Source: JBFWRK01 sp050248955 (GTDB lineage: Bacteria; Actinomycetota; Acidimicrobiia; Acidimicrobiales; Ilumatobacteraceae). From it: DNA of 21,983 nt. The notes beneath the pieces were generated by a model. That model searched no databases. It had not been told where the DNA came from and saw only the letters and a program-made list of their open reading frames with translations. Below, one piece after another: positions 6,907 to 14,116 of this stretch. The stretch is taken from the NCBI GenBank assembly GCA_050248955.1, contig JBFWRK010000031.1:1-21983 (forward strand), read 5' to 3'. Every line of letters begins with the position of its first letter. Positions within the stretch are counted from its first letter, which is position 1. The position numbers and the translations under genes are program-made.

Positions 6907-6966
6907 ATGATGTCAGCTGTGATCACGGCTGCGCTCCCTGAGGCGAGCCCGATCGGCGCGGGATGA
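6907..6966 (+). CDS. 19-codon upstream mini-ORF coupled to the hydrogenase-like operon
   Basis: The frame starts ATGATG at 6907 and encodes MMSAVITAALPEASPIGAG. Its TGA (6964-6966) overlaps the ATG of the next gene as ATGA. The next gene has only a weak ribosome-binding site, so translation of this leader could feed it by coupling. If transcription instead starts near 6918, as the weak promoter candidate implies, this ORF is not on the message. Function unknown. Confidence 0.25.
   Translation: MMSAVITAALPEASPIGAG
6914..6931. promoter_or_regulatory. 18-bp near-perfect palindrome upstream of the operon
   Basis: CAGCTGTGATCACGGCTG matches its reverse complement at 8 of 9 half positions. It lies 32 bp before the first operon gene, just after the 11-bp repeats. 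The two TGA arms abut without the 6-bp gap of a CRP/FNR site. A repressor site or a leader stem is possible. Confidence 0.4.
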
Positions 6967-7451
6967 AGCTCCTCCGCAAGATCCTCACCACCGGGCGAGT
7001 GACCGAACCGGCAGTCGCCGACGACGAACCGCACGAAGCGGCTCCCGAGGCTGCAGCTCGGCTGCGCGGCTCGCTCCAGATCCGCCATGTCGATGCGGGT
7101 TCCTGCAACGGCTGCGAGCTCGAGGTCGTCTCGACGTTCGGCCCGGTGTACGACGCCGAGCGTTTCGGGGTGCGGCTGGTCGCCTCGCCGAGGCACGCGG
7201 ACGCGTTGATGGTCACCGGGCCGGTCACCAGGAACATGGCCGTGCCGCTCGTCAAGACCCTGGAGGCCACGCCGGCGCCGAAGCTCGTGATCGCGCTCGG
7301 TGACTGTGCCCGGGGATGCGGCGTGTTCGCAGAGGGCTACGGCGTGGCGGGCCATGTGGCCGACATCGTCCCGGTTGACGTCGAGATCCCCGGGTGCCCG
7401 CCCGATCCGACGACGATCATGCGCGCGCTGCGCCGCCTCACCGAGACATGA
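6963..7451 (+). CDS. NuoB/HyfI-like small subunit with one [4Fe-4S] site (EhrS-type)
   Basis: The protein has 162 residues, of the length of EchC/HycG/NuoB-type subunits. Four cysteines are placed as for the proximal/N2 [4Fe-4S] cluster: C48 and C51 (SCNGCELE), C115 (GDCARGCG) and C145 (GCPPDP). The CxxC spacing resembles group 4 hydrogenases, not the CC pair of complex I. A ~35-residue charged N-terminal arm precedes the fold. It should sit on the cytoplasmic side, pass electrons to or from the large subunit and contact the HyfC-like membrane subunit. It is the first of six coupled genes; its stop overlaps the HyfB-like start as ATGA. No ferredoxin-type subunit is encoded nearby, so its electron partner is unknown. 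Confidence 0.92.
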   Translation: MKLLRKILTTGRVTEPAVADDEPHEAAPEAAARLRGSLQIRHVDAGSCNGCELEVVSTFGPVYDAERFGVRLVASPRHADALMVTGPVTRNMAVPLVKTLEATPAPKLVIALGDCARGCGVFAEGYGVAGHVADIVPVDVEIPGCPPDPTTIMRALRRLTET

Positions 7452-9466
7452 CGATCGTCGGCGCTGGTCTCCTCGCGGCATCGGTTGCTGCTGGGCTGGG
7501 CATGATCGCCGCCGTCCTCGTCCCGCGGGACGCTCGCGCGATGTGGGTCTGCATCTGTACCGCGTTGTCCGCGGCAGCCGGTGGCACGGCTGGGATCGCA
7601 GTGCTCACCGGCAGCGATACGTTCACGGCGACGATCCCCGGCCTGCTGCCGCTGGCCGGGGTGCGGCTCGAGTTCGACGCGCTCAGCGCGGTCTTCGTGG
7701 TGGCAACGGCTCTGGTGGCGATCCCGGCCTCGATCTACGGGATCGGCTACGCGTCGCACGGGCCCTCGGGTCGCACGGTCCAGGCGGCGTATCCGATGTT
7801 CGTCTGGAGCCTGCTCATGGTGCCGGCGGCCGGGAGCGCATCGACGCTGCTGGTGCTGTGGGAGCTGATGGCGCTGTCGTCGCTCGTGCTGCTGCTCGCC
7901 GAACACCATCGCAACTGGGCGGTGAGATCTGCAGCCCAGTGGTACGCCGCGATGACGCACCTCAGCCTGGTCGCGATCCTGCTCGGGTTGCTCCTGCTCG
8001 CCGACCACGCCGGCGGCGACTCGTTCGCGGCGATGCGCGCCGGTGCGGACCAGGTCGGCCCCGTTGCCGGGTCGATCGTGTTCCTGCTCGTCCTGCTCGG
8101 CTTCGGCACGAAGGCGGGTGTCGTGCCGGTGCACGTCTGGTTGCCGCGCGCCCATCCGGAAGCGCCCAGCCACGTCTCGGCGATCATGTCCGGTGCGATG
8201 GTGAAGCTCGGCATCTACGGGGTGCTGCGCGTGGGCTGGGACCTGCTCGGCGGCGGGCCGCGATGGTGGGGTGGCGTCGTCCTCGTGGTCGGCGCGGCAT
8301 CGGCGATGTTCGGCATCCTCCACGCGCTCGTCTCGACCGATCTCAAGCGCCTGCTCGCGTACTCGACGACGGAGAACGTCGGGCTGATCCTGATCGGGAT
8401 CGGAGCCGCGGGGCTGTTCGCATCGAGCGGGAACCGGACGCTGGCATCGGTGGCGCTCGCCGCTGCGCTGCTCCACGTCGTCAACCACGCGGCGTTCAAG
8501 GGCCTGCTGTTCCTCGGCGCGGGATCCGTCCTCACCGCGACGGGCACGCGTGATCTCGATCGCCTCGGCGGCCTCGCGCGGCGCATGCCCGTCACCGGCG
8601 TCACGTTCGCCGTCGGCGCGCTGTCGATCGCTGCGCTCCCGCCGCTCAACGGGTTCGTCAGCGAGTGGCTGCTGTTGCAGTCGCTCGTGCACAGCCTCCC
8701 GTCCGAGACCGCAGCAGTGGCGGTGGCCATGCCGCTCGCAGTCGCGGTCGTCGCGCTCACGGGCGGCCTCGCCGCGGCCACGTTCGTGAAGGCGTTCGGT
8801 TCGGCCTTCCTGGCGATGCCGAGAACCGAGGAGGCGGACGGCGCGCACGAGTCGCCGCGCACGATGCAGATCGGTCTCGTGCTGCTCGCAGCCGCCTGCG
8901 CCGCGCTCGGCCTCGCTCCGACGCTCTTCGTCCGGCCGCTCGAGCGGGCGGTCGGCGCGGTCGGCGCGCTCGCCGACGGCTCGCCGTTGCGCACGCGCGG
9001 CGCGCATCTCGAGCTCGCCGGCATCAGTGCCGGCCTGTCGCCGCTCCTGCTCGCCACCGCGTTGCTCGTTGTCCTCGTCGCGACGCTTGCGGTCGTCCGG
9101 CGGGGGCGTACGACGCGCTCGGTCCACGGCGTCGAGACGTGGGGGTGTGGGCGGTCGGTGCAGACCGCGCGCATGGAGTACACCGCGACGTCGTTCGCCG
9201 AACCGCTGCAGCGGGTGTTCGACGACGTCGTGCACCCGGACGTCGATGTGCTCGTCGACCATCGCACCGAGTCCCGCTACTACGTCGAGGCGATCCGCTA
9301 CCGACAGCAGACGCGCGACGCGTTCGAGCACTGGATCTACCGGCCGTTGCTGCGGCTGGTGCGGTGGTGGGGCGACTCCGCCCGCAAAGTGCAGAACGGC
9401 AGCATCCACCGCTACCTCGCGTTCGCACTCGTGACGCTCCTCGTCGTGCTCCTGGTGTCGCGCTGA
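7448..9466 (+). CDS. HyfB-like Mrp-antiporter-type membrane subunit (EhrA-type)
   Basis: The protein has 672 residues and many transmembrane helices. The proton-pumping module of NuoL/M/N and MrpA/D proteins is visible: E139 (LVLWELMALSS), K222 in GFGTKAGVVPVHVWLPRAHPEAPSHVSAIMSG, K253, H347 and K351 (NHAAFKG). The C-terminal part (ETWGCG near 579-584, YTATSFAEPLQRVF, a predicted final helix at the end) is typical of HyfB/HycC. It probably moves H+ or Na+ in response to redox-driven changes. ATG 7448 is chosen because it overlaps the upstream stop as ATGA; the longer frame from 7394 would run back into the small-subunit gene. The gene ends inside a 14-bp tandem duplication that forms the junction to the next gene. 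Confidence 0.93.
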   Translation: MTIVGAGLLAASVAAGLGMIAAVLVPRDARAMWVCICTALSAAAGGTAGIAVLTGSDTFTATIPGLLPLAGVRLEFDALSAVFVVATALVAIPASIYGIGYASHGPSGRTVQAAYPMFVWSLLMVPAAGSASTLLVLWELMALSSLVLLLAEHHRNWAVRSAAQWYAAMTHLSLVAILLGLLLLADHAGGDSFAAMRAGADQVGPVAGSIVFLLVLLGFGTKAGVVPVHVWLPRAHPEAPSHVSAIMSGAMVKLGIYGVLRVGWDLLGGGPRWWGGVVLVVGAASAMFGILHALVSTDLKRLLAYSTTENVGLILIGIGAAGLFASSGNRTLASVALAAALLHVVNHAAFKGLLFLGAGSVLTATGTRDLDRLGGLARRMPVTGVTFAVGALSIAALPPLNGFVSEWLLLQSLVHSLPSETAAVAVAMPLAVAVVALTGGLAAATFVKAFGSAFLAMPRTEEADGAHESPRTMQIGLVLLAAACAALGLAPTLFVRPLERAVGAVGALADGSPLRTRGAHLELAGISAGLSPLLLATALLVVLVATLAVVRRGRTTRSVHGVETWGCGRSVQTARMEYTATSFAEPLQRVFDDVVHPDVDVLVDHRTESRYYVEAIRYRQQTRDAFEHWIYRPLLRLVRWWGDSARKVQNGSIHRYLAFALVTLLVVLLVSR

Positions 9467-9481
9467 TGGTGTCGCGCTGAT
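9454..9481. repeat. 14-bp tandem duplication at the HyfB-like/HyfC-like junction
   Basis: GGTGTCGCGCTGAT occurs twice back to back (9454-9467, 9468-9481), and a third copy begins at 9482 (GGCGTCGCGC, one mismatch in ten). Each copy carries TGATG, a stop/start overlap. The result is a 4-codon cistron MVSR (ATG 9466, stop 9480) between the two large genes. Confidence 0.85.
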
Positions 9482-10424
9482 GGCGTCGCGCATCGCCGTT
9501 GCCGTGCTCCAGGCGGTTCTCGTCATCGCCGGTGCACCGTTGCTGGTCGGCATGATGCGACGCGTCCGGGCGCGGATGGAGGGTCGCGCGGGACCACCGA
9601 TCGCGCAGCCGTGGCGCGATCTCCGCAAGCTCTTCGGCAAGCAGCGAATGGTGTCGAGCAACACCACCTGGGTGTTCTCGATCGCACCGCTCGTGCTCGT
9701 CGCCACCGCGGTCGTGGTCACCGCGATCGTCCCGTTCCTCAGCACCCGATCGGCGTTCGATCAAGTTGGCGACCTGTTCGCGGTCGTGTACCTGCTGCTG
9801 CTCGGCACGGTGTTCCTCGCGCTGGCCGGCCTCGATCCGGGCACCGCGTTCGGTGGCATGGGAGCGAGCCGCGAGATGACCATCGCCGCGATCGCCGAGC
9901 CGACGATCCTCGTGGCGATCTTCGCGTTGTCCGTCACGACCGGATCGTCCAACCTCGGTGCGATCGTGTCCGCCACGCTCGCCAACCCCGCCGGCGTGGC
10001 GTCTCCCGAGAGCGTGCTCGCGTTCGGAGCGCTCGCGATCGTGACGCTGGCAGAGACCGGCCGGTTGCCCGTCGACAACCCGAGCACGCACCTCGAGCTG
10101 ACGATGATCCACGAGGCGATGATCCTCGAGTACTCCGGCCCTGACCTCGCGCTCGTCGAGCTGGCCGCCCACGTTCGGCTCGTCGTGTTCCTCGGGCTCC
10201 TCGCCAACCTGTTCGTTCCGTGGGGCATCGCCACCGGCACCCAGCCGCTGGAGGTGCTCGCCGCCGGCGCCGCCGTCATCGTCAAGATCGCGGTCCTCGG
10301 CGCGGCGATCGCCGCGATCGAGGTCTTCGTCGCCAAGCTGCGACTCTTCCGCGTCCCCGAGCTCCTCGCCGCCTCGTTCGTCCTGGCCTTCCTGGCCGTC
10401 ACCGCCTCCTTCTTCCTCGCATGA
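9480..10424 (+). CDS. HyfC/HycD/NuoH-like membrane subunit (EhrB-type)
   Basis: The protein has 314 residues, close to HyfC. It has about eight hydrophobic segments. Family motifs are EPTILVAIFAL (140-150) and AETGRLPVDNPSTHLELTMIHE (191-212), the acidic loop that joins the membrane arm to the redox subunits in complex I and group 4 hydrogenases. GRAGPPIAQPWRDLRKLFGK (35-54) is the conserved N-terminal loop. It couples electron transfer in the peripheral subunits to the antiporter-like subunits. ATG 9480 overlaps the stop of the 4-codon cistron created by the 14-bp duplication; the original junction was probably a direct TGATG overlap. No ribosome-binding site of its own is visible. Confidence 0.93.
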   Translation: MASRIAVAVLQAVLVIAGAPLLVGMMRRVRARMEGRAGPPIAQPWRDLRKLFGKQRMVSSNTTWVFSIAPLVLVATAVVVTAIVPFLSTRSAFDQVGDLFAVVYLLLLGTVFLALAGLDPGTAFGGMGASREMTIAAIAEPTILVAIFALSVTTGSSNLGAIVSATLANPAGVASPESVLAFGALAIVTLAETGRLPVDNPSTHLELTMIHEAMILEYSGPDLALVELAAHVRLVVFLGLLANLFVPWGIATGTQPLEVLAAGAAVIVKIAVLGAAIAAIEVFVAKLRLFRVPELLAASFVLAFLAVTASFFLA

Positions 10425-10434
10425 GCGGGCAGCG

Positions 10435-11094
10435 ATGAGCGACACCACGTACGTCCAGTTGCTCCAGCTCGCGATCGGGCTCGTGCTCGTCTGTTCGTTC
10501 ATGGCGTTGTGGCGCCGCGAGCTCGTGGCGGTCGCCCGGGTGCTCGCCGCCCAGGGACTCGGCCTCGGCATCGTGGCCCTGTTGATCGGACTGCACGAGC
10601 ACCACACCGAGCTCATCGTCGTGTCGGTCCTCGTGGCCCTCTTGCGGGCAGTCGTGCTCCCCGGGGTGCTGATCCGGATCGTGCGGGCGGGCGACGAGCG
10701 CCGTGAGGTGGAGTCGCTCGTGAACGTGCCGGCCTCGCTCCTCGCCGCGGCTGGACTCACGCTGGTCGCGTACGGCACCACTCGCGACGTGGTCGCGCTG
10801 GCGCCGTCGCCCGAGGTCGAGGCGATCCCGATCGGCGTCGCGGTCGGGCTCATCGGGATCTTCATGCTCGTCGCCCGCCGCAAGGCGGTGTCGCAGATCA
10901 TGGGCGTCCTGATGCTCGACAACGGCATCGCGCTGGTCGCGCTCCTGGGGACCGCCGGTGTGCCGCTCGTCGTCGAGCTCGGCATCGCCGCCGACGTGCT
11001 CGTGGCGATCCTCATCCTCCAGCTGCTCACGTCGCGGATGCGGACCAAGTTCGGGGCGACCGATCTGAACCAGCTCCGGGAGCTGCACGACTGA
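10435..11094 (+). CDS. HyfE-like membrane subunit (NuoK-related, EhrC-type)
   Basis: The protein has 219 residues, near HyfE length, with about seven hydrophobic helices. The C-terminal half contains the NuoK-like part: FMLVARRKAVSQIMGVLMLDNGIALVALL, with the conserved ...DNGI... segment, and LVAILILQLLTSRMRTKFGATDLNQL at the end. In this family HyfE links the NuoH-like subunit to the antiporter-like subunits. The preceding gene's stop overlaps ATG 10421, giving a 5-codon cistron MSGQR whose stop overlaps ATG 10435 as ATGA. The downstream start overlaps this stop as TGATG. Confidence 0.92.
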   Translation: MSDTTYVQLLQLAIGLVLVCSFMALWRRELVAVARVLAAQGLGLGIVALLIGLHEHHTELIVVSVLVALLRAVVLPGVLIRIVRAGDERREVESLVNVPASLLAAAGLTLVAYGTTRDVVALAPSPEVEAIPIGVAVGLIGIFMLVARRKAVSQIMGVLMLDNGIALVALLGTAGVPLVVELGIAADVLVAILILQLLTSRMRTKFGATDLNQLRELHD

Positions 11095-12578
11095 TGTCCA
11101 CGCTCACGGCTGTCATCCCGCTCGTGCCGCTCGTCGTCGCGGCGATCATCGCCGCGGCGGGCTGGCGTGCCGTCACCGCGTGGCTCTGCCCCGTGGCCTC
11201 GCTCGTGGTGATCGGTGCCGGCGTCGCACTGGCGGTGCACGTGCTCGACGACGGCGCCGTCTCTGCGCTCGGCGGCCTCGCCCGCGCCGATGCGCTCAGC
11301 GCGTTCATGGTGATCGTCATCGGCATCGTCGCGCTCATCGCCACCACGTACGGCGTGGCGTACATCCGCACCGAGCTCGATCAGGGCGTCACGACCACGC
11401 TTCGAGCTCGGCTGTACGGGGCGCTCATGCAGGTCTTCGTCGCGGCGATGCTCGTGGCGGTCCTCGCCGACAACCTCGGCGTGATGTGGGTCGCGGTGGA
11501 GACGACGACCGTCGTCACGGCCGCGCTCGTCGGCCACCGCCGGACTCGCGCCTCGCTCGAAGCGGCATGGAAGTACCTCGTGCTCGGATCGGTCGGCGTC
11601 GCGCTCGCGCTGATGGGCACCGTCCTCGTGTACTTCGTGTCCCGTCATGCCGGAGGCGATGCCGAGCACGCGCTCGAGTGGACCTCGCTCGTCGCTCTCG
11701 CGCCGAAGCTCGATCCGGGGGCGCTACGCCTCGCGATCGGGCTCGTCGTGCTCGGCTACGGGACGAAAGCCGGGCTCGCTCCGATGCACTCGTGGCTGCC
11801 CGATGCATACAGCCAGGCACCGGCACCCGTCGCCGCACTGATGTCCGGTTCGCTCTCGGCGATCGCGTTCTACGCGTTGCTGCGGTTCAAGGTCGTCGCC
11901 GACATCGCACTCGGCGAGGGCTACGTGCGGGGGCTGCTGATCGCTGCCGCCTTGCTGTCGCTCGCCGTCGCGGCGTCGCTCATGCTCACCCAGCGCGACG
12001 TCAACCGTCTCATCGCCTACTCGAGCATCGAGCACATGGGACTGATCGCGCTCGGCGCCGCGATCGGTACGCCGCTCGCGATCGCTGCAGCACTGCTGCA
12101 CATCCTGGGCAACGGGTTGGCGAAGTCGGTGATGTTCTGCACGTCCGGCGAGCTCCTGTTCGGCGAGCGGACCACGGAGATCGCGCGCGTGCGCGGCGTG
12201 CTGGCCCGACGCCCGCTGATCGGGGGCGTCGCCGGGTTGAGCTTCGCCGCGCTGATCGGGATGCCGCCGTTCAGCCTCTTCGCCAGCGAGCTCGCGTTGG
12301 CGCGAACCGGCATCGCCGACGGGCTCGGGTGGGCCATCGCGATCGCGTTCCTGTTGATGCTCGTGATCGCCGCGGCGATCCTCGTCCATGTGCTCCGCAT
12401 GCTCTCCGGTGACGCCCCGGCCGAGTCCGCCCCGGCCGAGTCCGCCCCGCACCGGACCTCCGTCATCGCGGCGTCCCCGCTCATCGTCGGACTGCTCGCC
12501 GCTGCACTCCTCGGTGTGTCGATCTGGCCGATCGAGCGCCTCCTCCATGCTGCTGCAGCAGTGCTGGTGCAGCAGTGA
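11094..12578 (+). CDS. HyfF-like Mrp-antiporter-type membrane subunit (EhrD-type)
   Basis: The protein has 494 residues with about fourteen membrane helices. Ion-channel residues are present: E136 (MWVAVETTTV), K225 in LGYGTKAGLAPMHSWLPDAYSQAPAPVAALMSG, H232, and the lysine in NGLAKSVMF. It is the second antiporter-like subunit of the complex and should conduct H+ or Na+. A cytoplasmic loop near residues 440-455 contains a duplicated APAES pentapeptide from a 15-bp tandem repeat. The start overlaps the upstream stop as TGATG; the stop overlaps the downstream GTG start as GTGA. No separate HyfD-like third antiporter gene is present. Confidence 0.93.
   Translation: MSTLTAVIPLVPLVVAAIIAAAGWRAVTAWLCPVASLVVIGAGVALAVHVLDDGAVSALGGLARADALSAFMVIVIGIVALIATTYGVAYIRTELDQGVTTTLRARLYGALMQVFVAAMLVAVLADNLGVMWVAVETTTVVTAALVGHRRTRASLEAAWKYLVLGSVGVALALMGTVLVYFVSRHAGGDAEHALEWTSLVALAPKLDPGALRLAIGLVVLGYGTKAGLAPMHSWLPDAYSQAPAPVAALMSGSLSAIAFYALLRFKVVADIALGEGYVRGLLIAAALLSLAVAASLMLTQRDVNRLIAYSSIEHMGLIALGAAIGTPLAIAAALLHILGNGLAKSVMFCTSGELLFGERTTEIARVRGVLARRPLIGGVAGLSFAALIGMPPFSLFASELALARTGIADGLGWAIAIAFLLMLVIAAAILVHVLRMLSGDAPAESAPAESAPHRTSVIAASPLIVGLLAAALLGVSIWPIERLLHAAAAVLVQQ
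12414..12443. repeat. 15-bp tandem repeat inside the HyfF-like gene
   Basis: GCCCCGGCCGAGTCC is repeated exactly twice, and a third partial copy (GCCCCG) follows. It encodes APAES twice in a loop between the last helices. The repeat keeps frame and is the sort that varies in copy number between strains. Confidence 0.8.
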
Positions 12579-14092
12579 ACGCGCTGCGGTCAGTCGTCGA
12601 GACGACGCCCGGTGAGCTGCGCGCCCGGTTCCTCGAGTTGGCGACCTCCGGTCACCGACTCGCGCTCGTCGCCGCCCACCACGACCCACCCGGACGGGAC
12701 AGCGAGCAGGGCGCGATCCGCGTCGTCTACGTGCTCGTCTCGGGTCCACCCGACACGCGCGTCGAGCTGCACGTGCGCCTCGCTGCCGACGCCCCGTCGA
12801 TCCCGAGCCTCGCGGAGGTCTCCTTCCCCGCTGGCCGCTTCGAACGGGAGATGCACGACCTGTTCGGCATCCGCCCGGTCGGCCACCACCAGCCGGCCCG
12901 TCTCGTGCTCCACCAGCACTGGCCCGAGGGCTGGCACCCGATGCGCGCGGACGCCGGTCCGCCGCCCGCGTTCGGCGAGGAGGCACTGCCGTTCCCGTTC
13001 CTCACCGTCGAAGGGCCCGGGGTCTACGAGATCCCGGTCGGTCCCGTGCACGCCGGCGTGATCGAGCCGGGCCACTTCCGGTTCTCCGTCGTGGGCGAGA
13101 CGATCCTCAACGTCAAGGCGCGCCTGTGGTTCGTGCACAAGGGCATCGAGCGGCTCTTCCAGGGCCGGTCGGCCGCGGCCGGCGTCGAGCTCGCCGAGCG
13201 GATCTCGGGCGACAGCGCGGTGGGCCACAACCTCGCCTACTGCCTCGCCGTGGAGGAGGCGTGTGAGTGCGACGTGCCGCGGCCCGCACAGGTCCTGCGG
13301 GCCGTCCTGCTCGAGCTCGAGCGGCTCTACAACCACATCGGCGACATCGGCGCGCTCGGCAACGACGTCGGCTTCGGGGTCGTGCAGTCGCACGCGCTGC
13401 GGATCCGAGAGCAACTGCTGCGCCTCAATGCCGCGACCACGGGTCACCGCCTGCTCCGCGGTGGCGTCTTCCCCGGCGGCGCCACCGTGGCATCGCTGCC
13501 CGATGCCTCCACGCTCCGAGCGGTGCAGGCCGATGTCAACGAGGTCGTCGCGATCATGCTCGGCAACTCCACGCTCGTCGAGCGGTTCACCGGCACCGCG
13601 GCGCTCAGCACGGAGGACGCAGCCCAGATCGGCACGCTCGGTTACGTCGCCAGGAGCTCCGGACTCGGGCTCGACGCGCGTCACGCTCATCCCTTCGAGG
13701 ACCTGTACGGCGCACTGACGGTCCCGACGCTCGGTGGCGGCGACGTGCTCGCCCGCTTCTCCGTGCGGGTCGCCGAGTTCGACGCCTCGATCGCCCTGCT
13801 CGAGGAGCTGCTGCAGGAGGCGGAGGCGGGGAGCCATCGGACCGAGCTCGGTCCGCCGGTCGCGCCGGCGGGCGGTCCCGCCCACGGCCTCGGTCTGGTC
13901 GAGGGGTGGCGGGGAACGATCGCGCATCGCGTCGAGCTCGACGCCGACGGCACGGTCACGCGCGTGAAGGTCGTCGATCCCTCGTTCTTCAACTGGCCGG
14001 CGCTACCGATCGCGCTCGCCGACACGATCGTCCCGGACTTCCCGCTGGCGAACAAGAGCTTCAACCTCTCGTACGCCGGCAACGACCTCTGA
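12575..14092 (+). CDS. Fused NuoC/NuoD-like large subunit lacking the [NiFe] ligands (EhrL-type)
   Basis: The protein has 505 residues. Residues ~1-125 are the NuoC-like 30-kDa domain (PAGRFEREMHDLFGIRPVGH is its signature). Residues ~145-505 are the 49-kDa/hydrogenase large-subunit fold (FVHKGIERLFQGR, ERLYNHIGDIGALGNDVGF, RLLRGGVFPGG). At the first metal motif hydrogenases have RxCGxC; here it is RISGDS (209-214). At the second they have DPCxxC; here it is DPSFFN (468-473). All four Ni-binding cysteines are thus replaced: S211, S214, S470, N473. The protein also ends DPSFFNWPALPIALADTIVPDFPLANKSFNLSYAGNDL, as in Ehr and complex I relatives. Hydrogen chemistry is therefore very unlikely; a quinone-like or other cofactor site is possible. 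The GTG start overlaps the upstream stop as GTGA. Confidence 0.93.
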   Translation: MNALRSVVETTPGELRARFLELATSGHRLALVAAHHDPPGRDSEQGAIRVVYVLVSGPPDTRVELHVRLAADAPSIPSLAEVSFPAGRFEREMHDLFGIRPVGHHQPARLVLHQHWPEGWHPMRADAGPPPAFGEEALPFPFLTVEGPGVYEIPVGPVHAGVIEPGHFRFSVVGETILNVKARLWFVHKGIERLFQGRSAAAGVELAERISGDSAVGHNLAYCLAVEEACECDVPRPAQVLRAVLLELERLYNHIGDIGALGNDVGFGVVQSHALRIREQLLRLNAATTGHRLLRGGVFPGGATVASLPDASTLRAVQADVNEVVAIMLGNSTLVERFTGTAALSTEDAAQIGTLGYVARSSGLGLDARHAHPFEDLYGALTVPTLGGGDVLARFSVRVAEFDASIALLEELLQEAEAGSHRTELGPPVAPAGGPAHGLGLVEGWRGTIAHRVELDADGTVTRVKVVDPSFFNWPALPIALADTIVPDFPLANKSFNLSYAGNDL

Positions 14093-14098
14093 GCGGTC

Positions 14099-14113
14099 CC
14101 TCCTGCGCGGAGG
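14099..14113 (+). promoter_or_regulatory. Ribosome-binding site of the serine hydrolase inside a small hairpin
   Basis: CCTCC (14099-14103) can pair with GGAGG (14109-14113) around TGCGC. GGAGG is the only good ribosome-binding site for ATG 14117, though at a tight 3-nt spacing. The hairpin could lower translation unless ribosomes arrive from the upstream gene, 24 nt away. Confidence 0.35.
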
Positions 14114-14116
14114 CGG

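Noticed and set aside
6914..6931. CRP/FNR binding site
   Set aside because: TGTGA and TCACG abut directly; the CRP/FNR consensus needs a gap between TGTGA and TCACA arms.
7337..9745. Very long open frame on the minus strand (about 800 codons) and a similar one at 9024-11669
   Set aside because: Both are mirror images of GC-rich genes: Arg/His/Asp/Glu-rich, low complexity, no recognisable domain, and they lie opposite well-supported membrane subunits.
6963..14092. Functional group 4 [NiFe] hydrogenase or formate hydrogenlyase
   Set aside because: All four Ni ligands are absent in the large subunit, and no formate dehydrogenase, ferredoxin subunit or hyp maturation genes are present.
6963..14092. 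Respiratory complex I (nuo) operon
   Set aside because: Subunits resemble HyfB/C/E/F and the small subunit has a CxxC, not CC; NuoA, E, F, G, I and J are missing.
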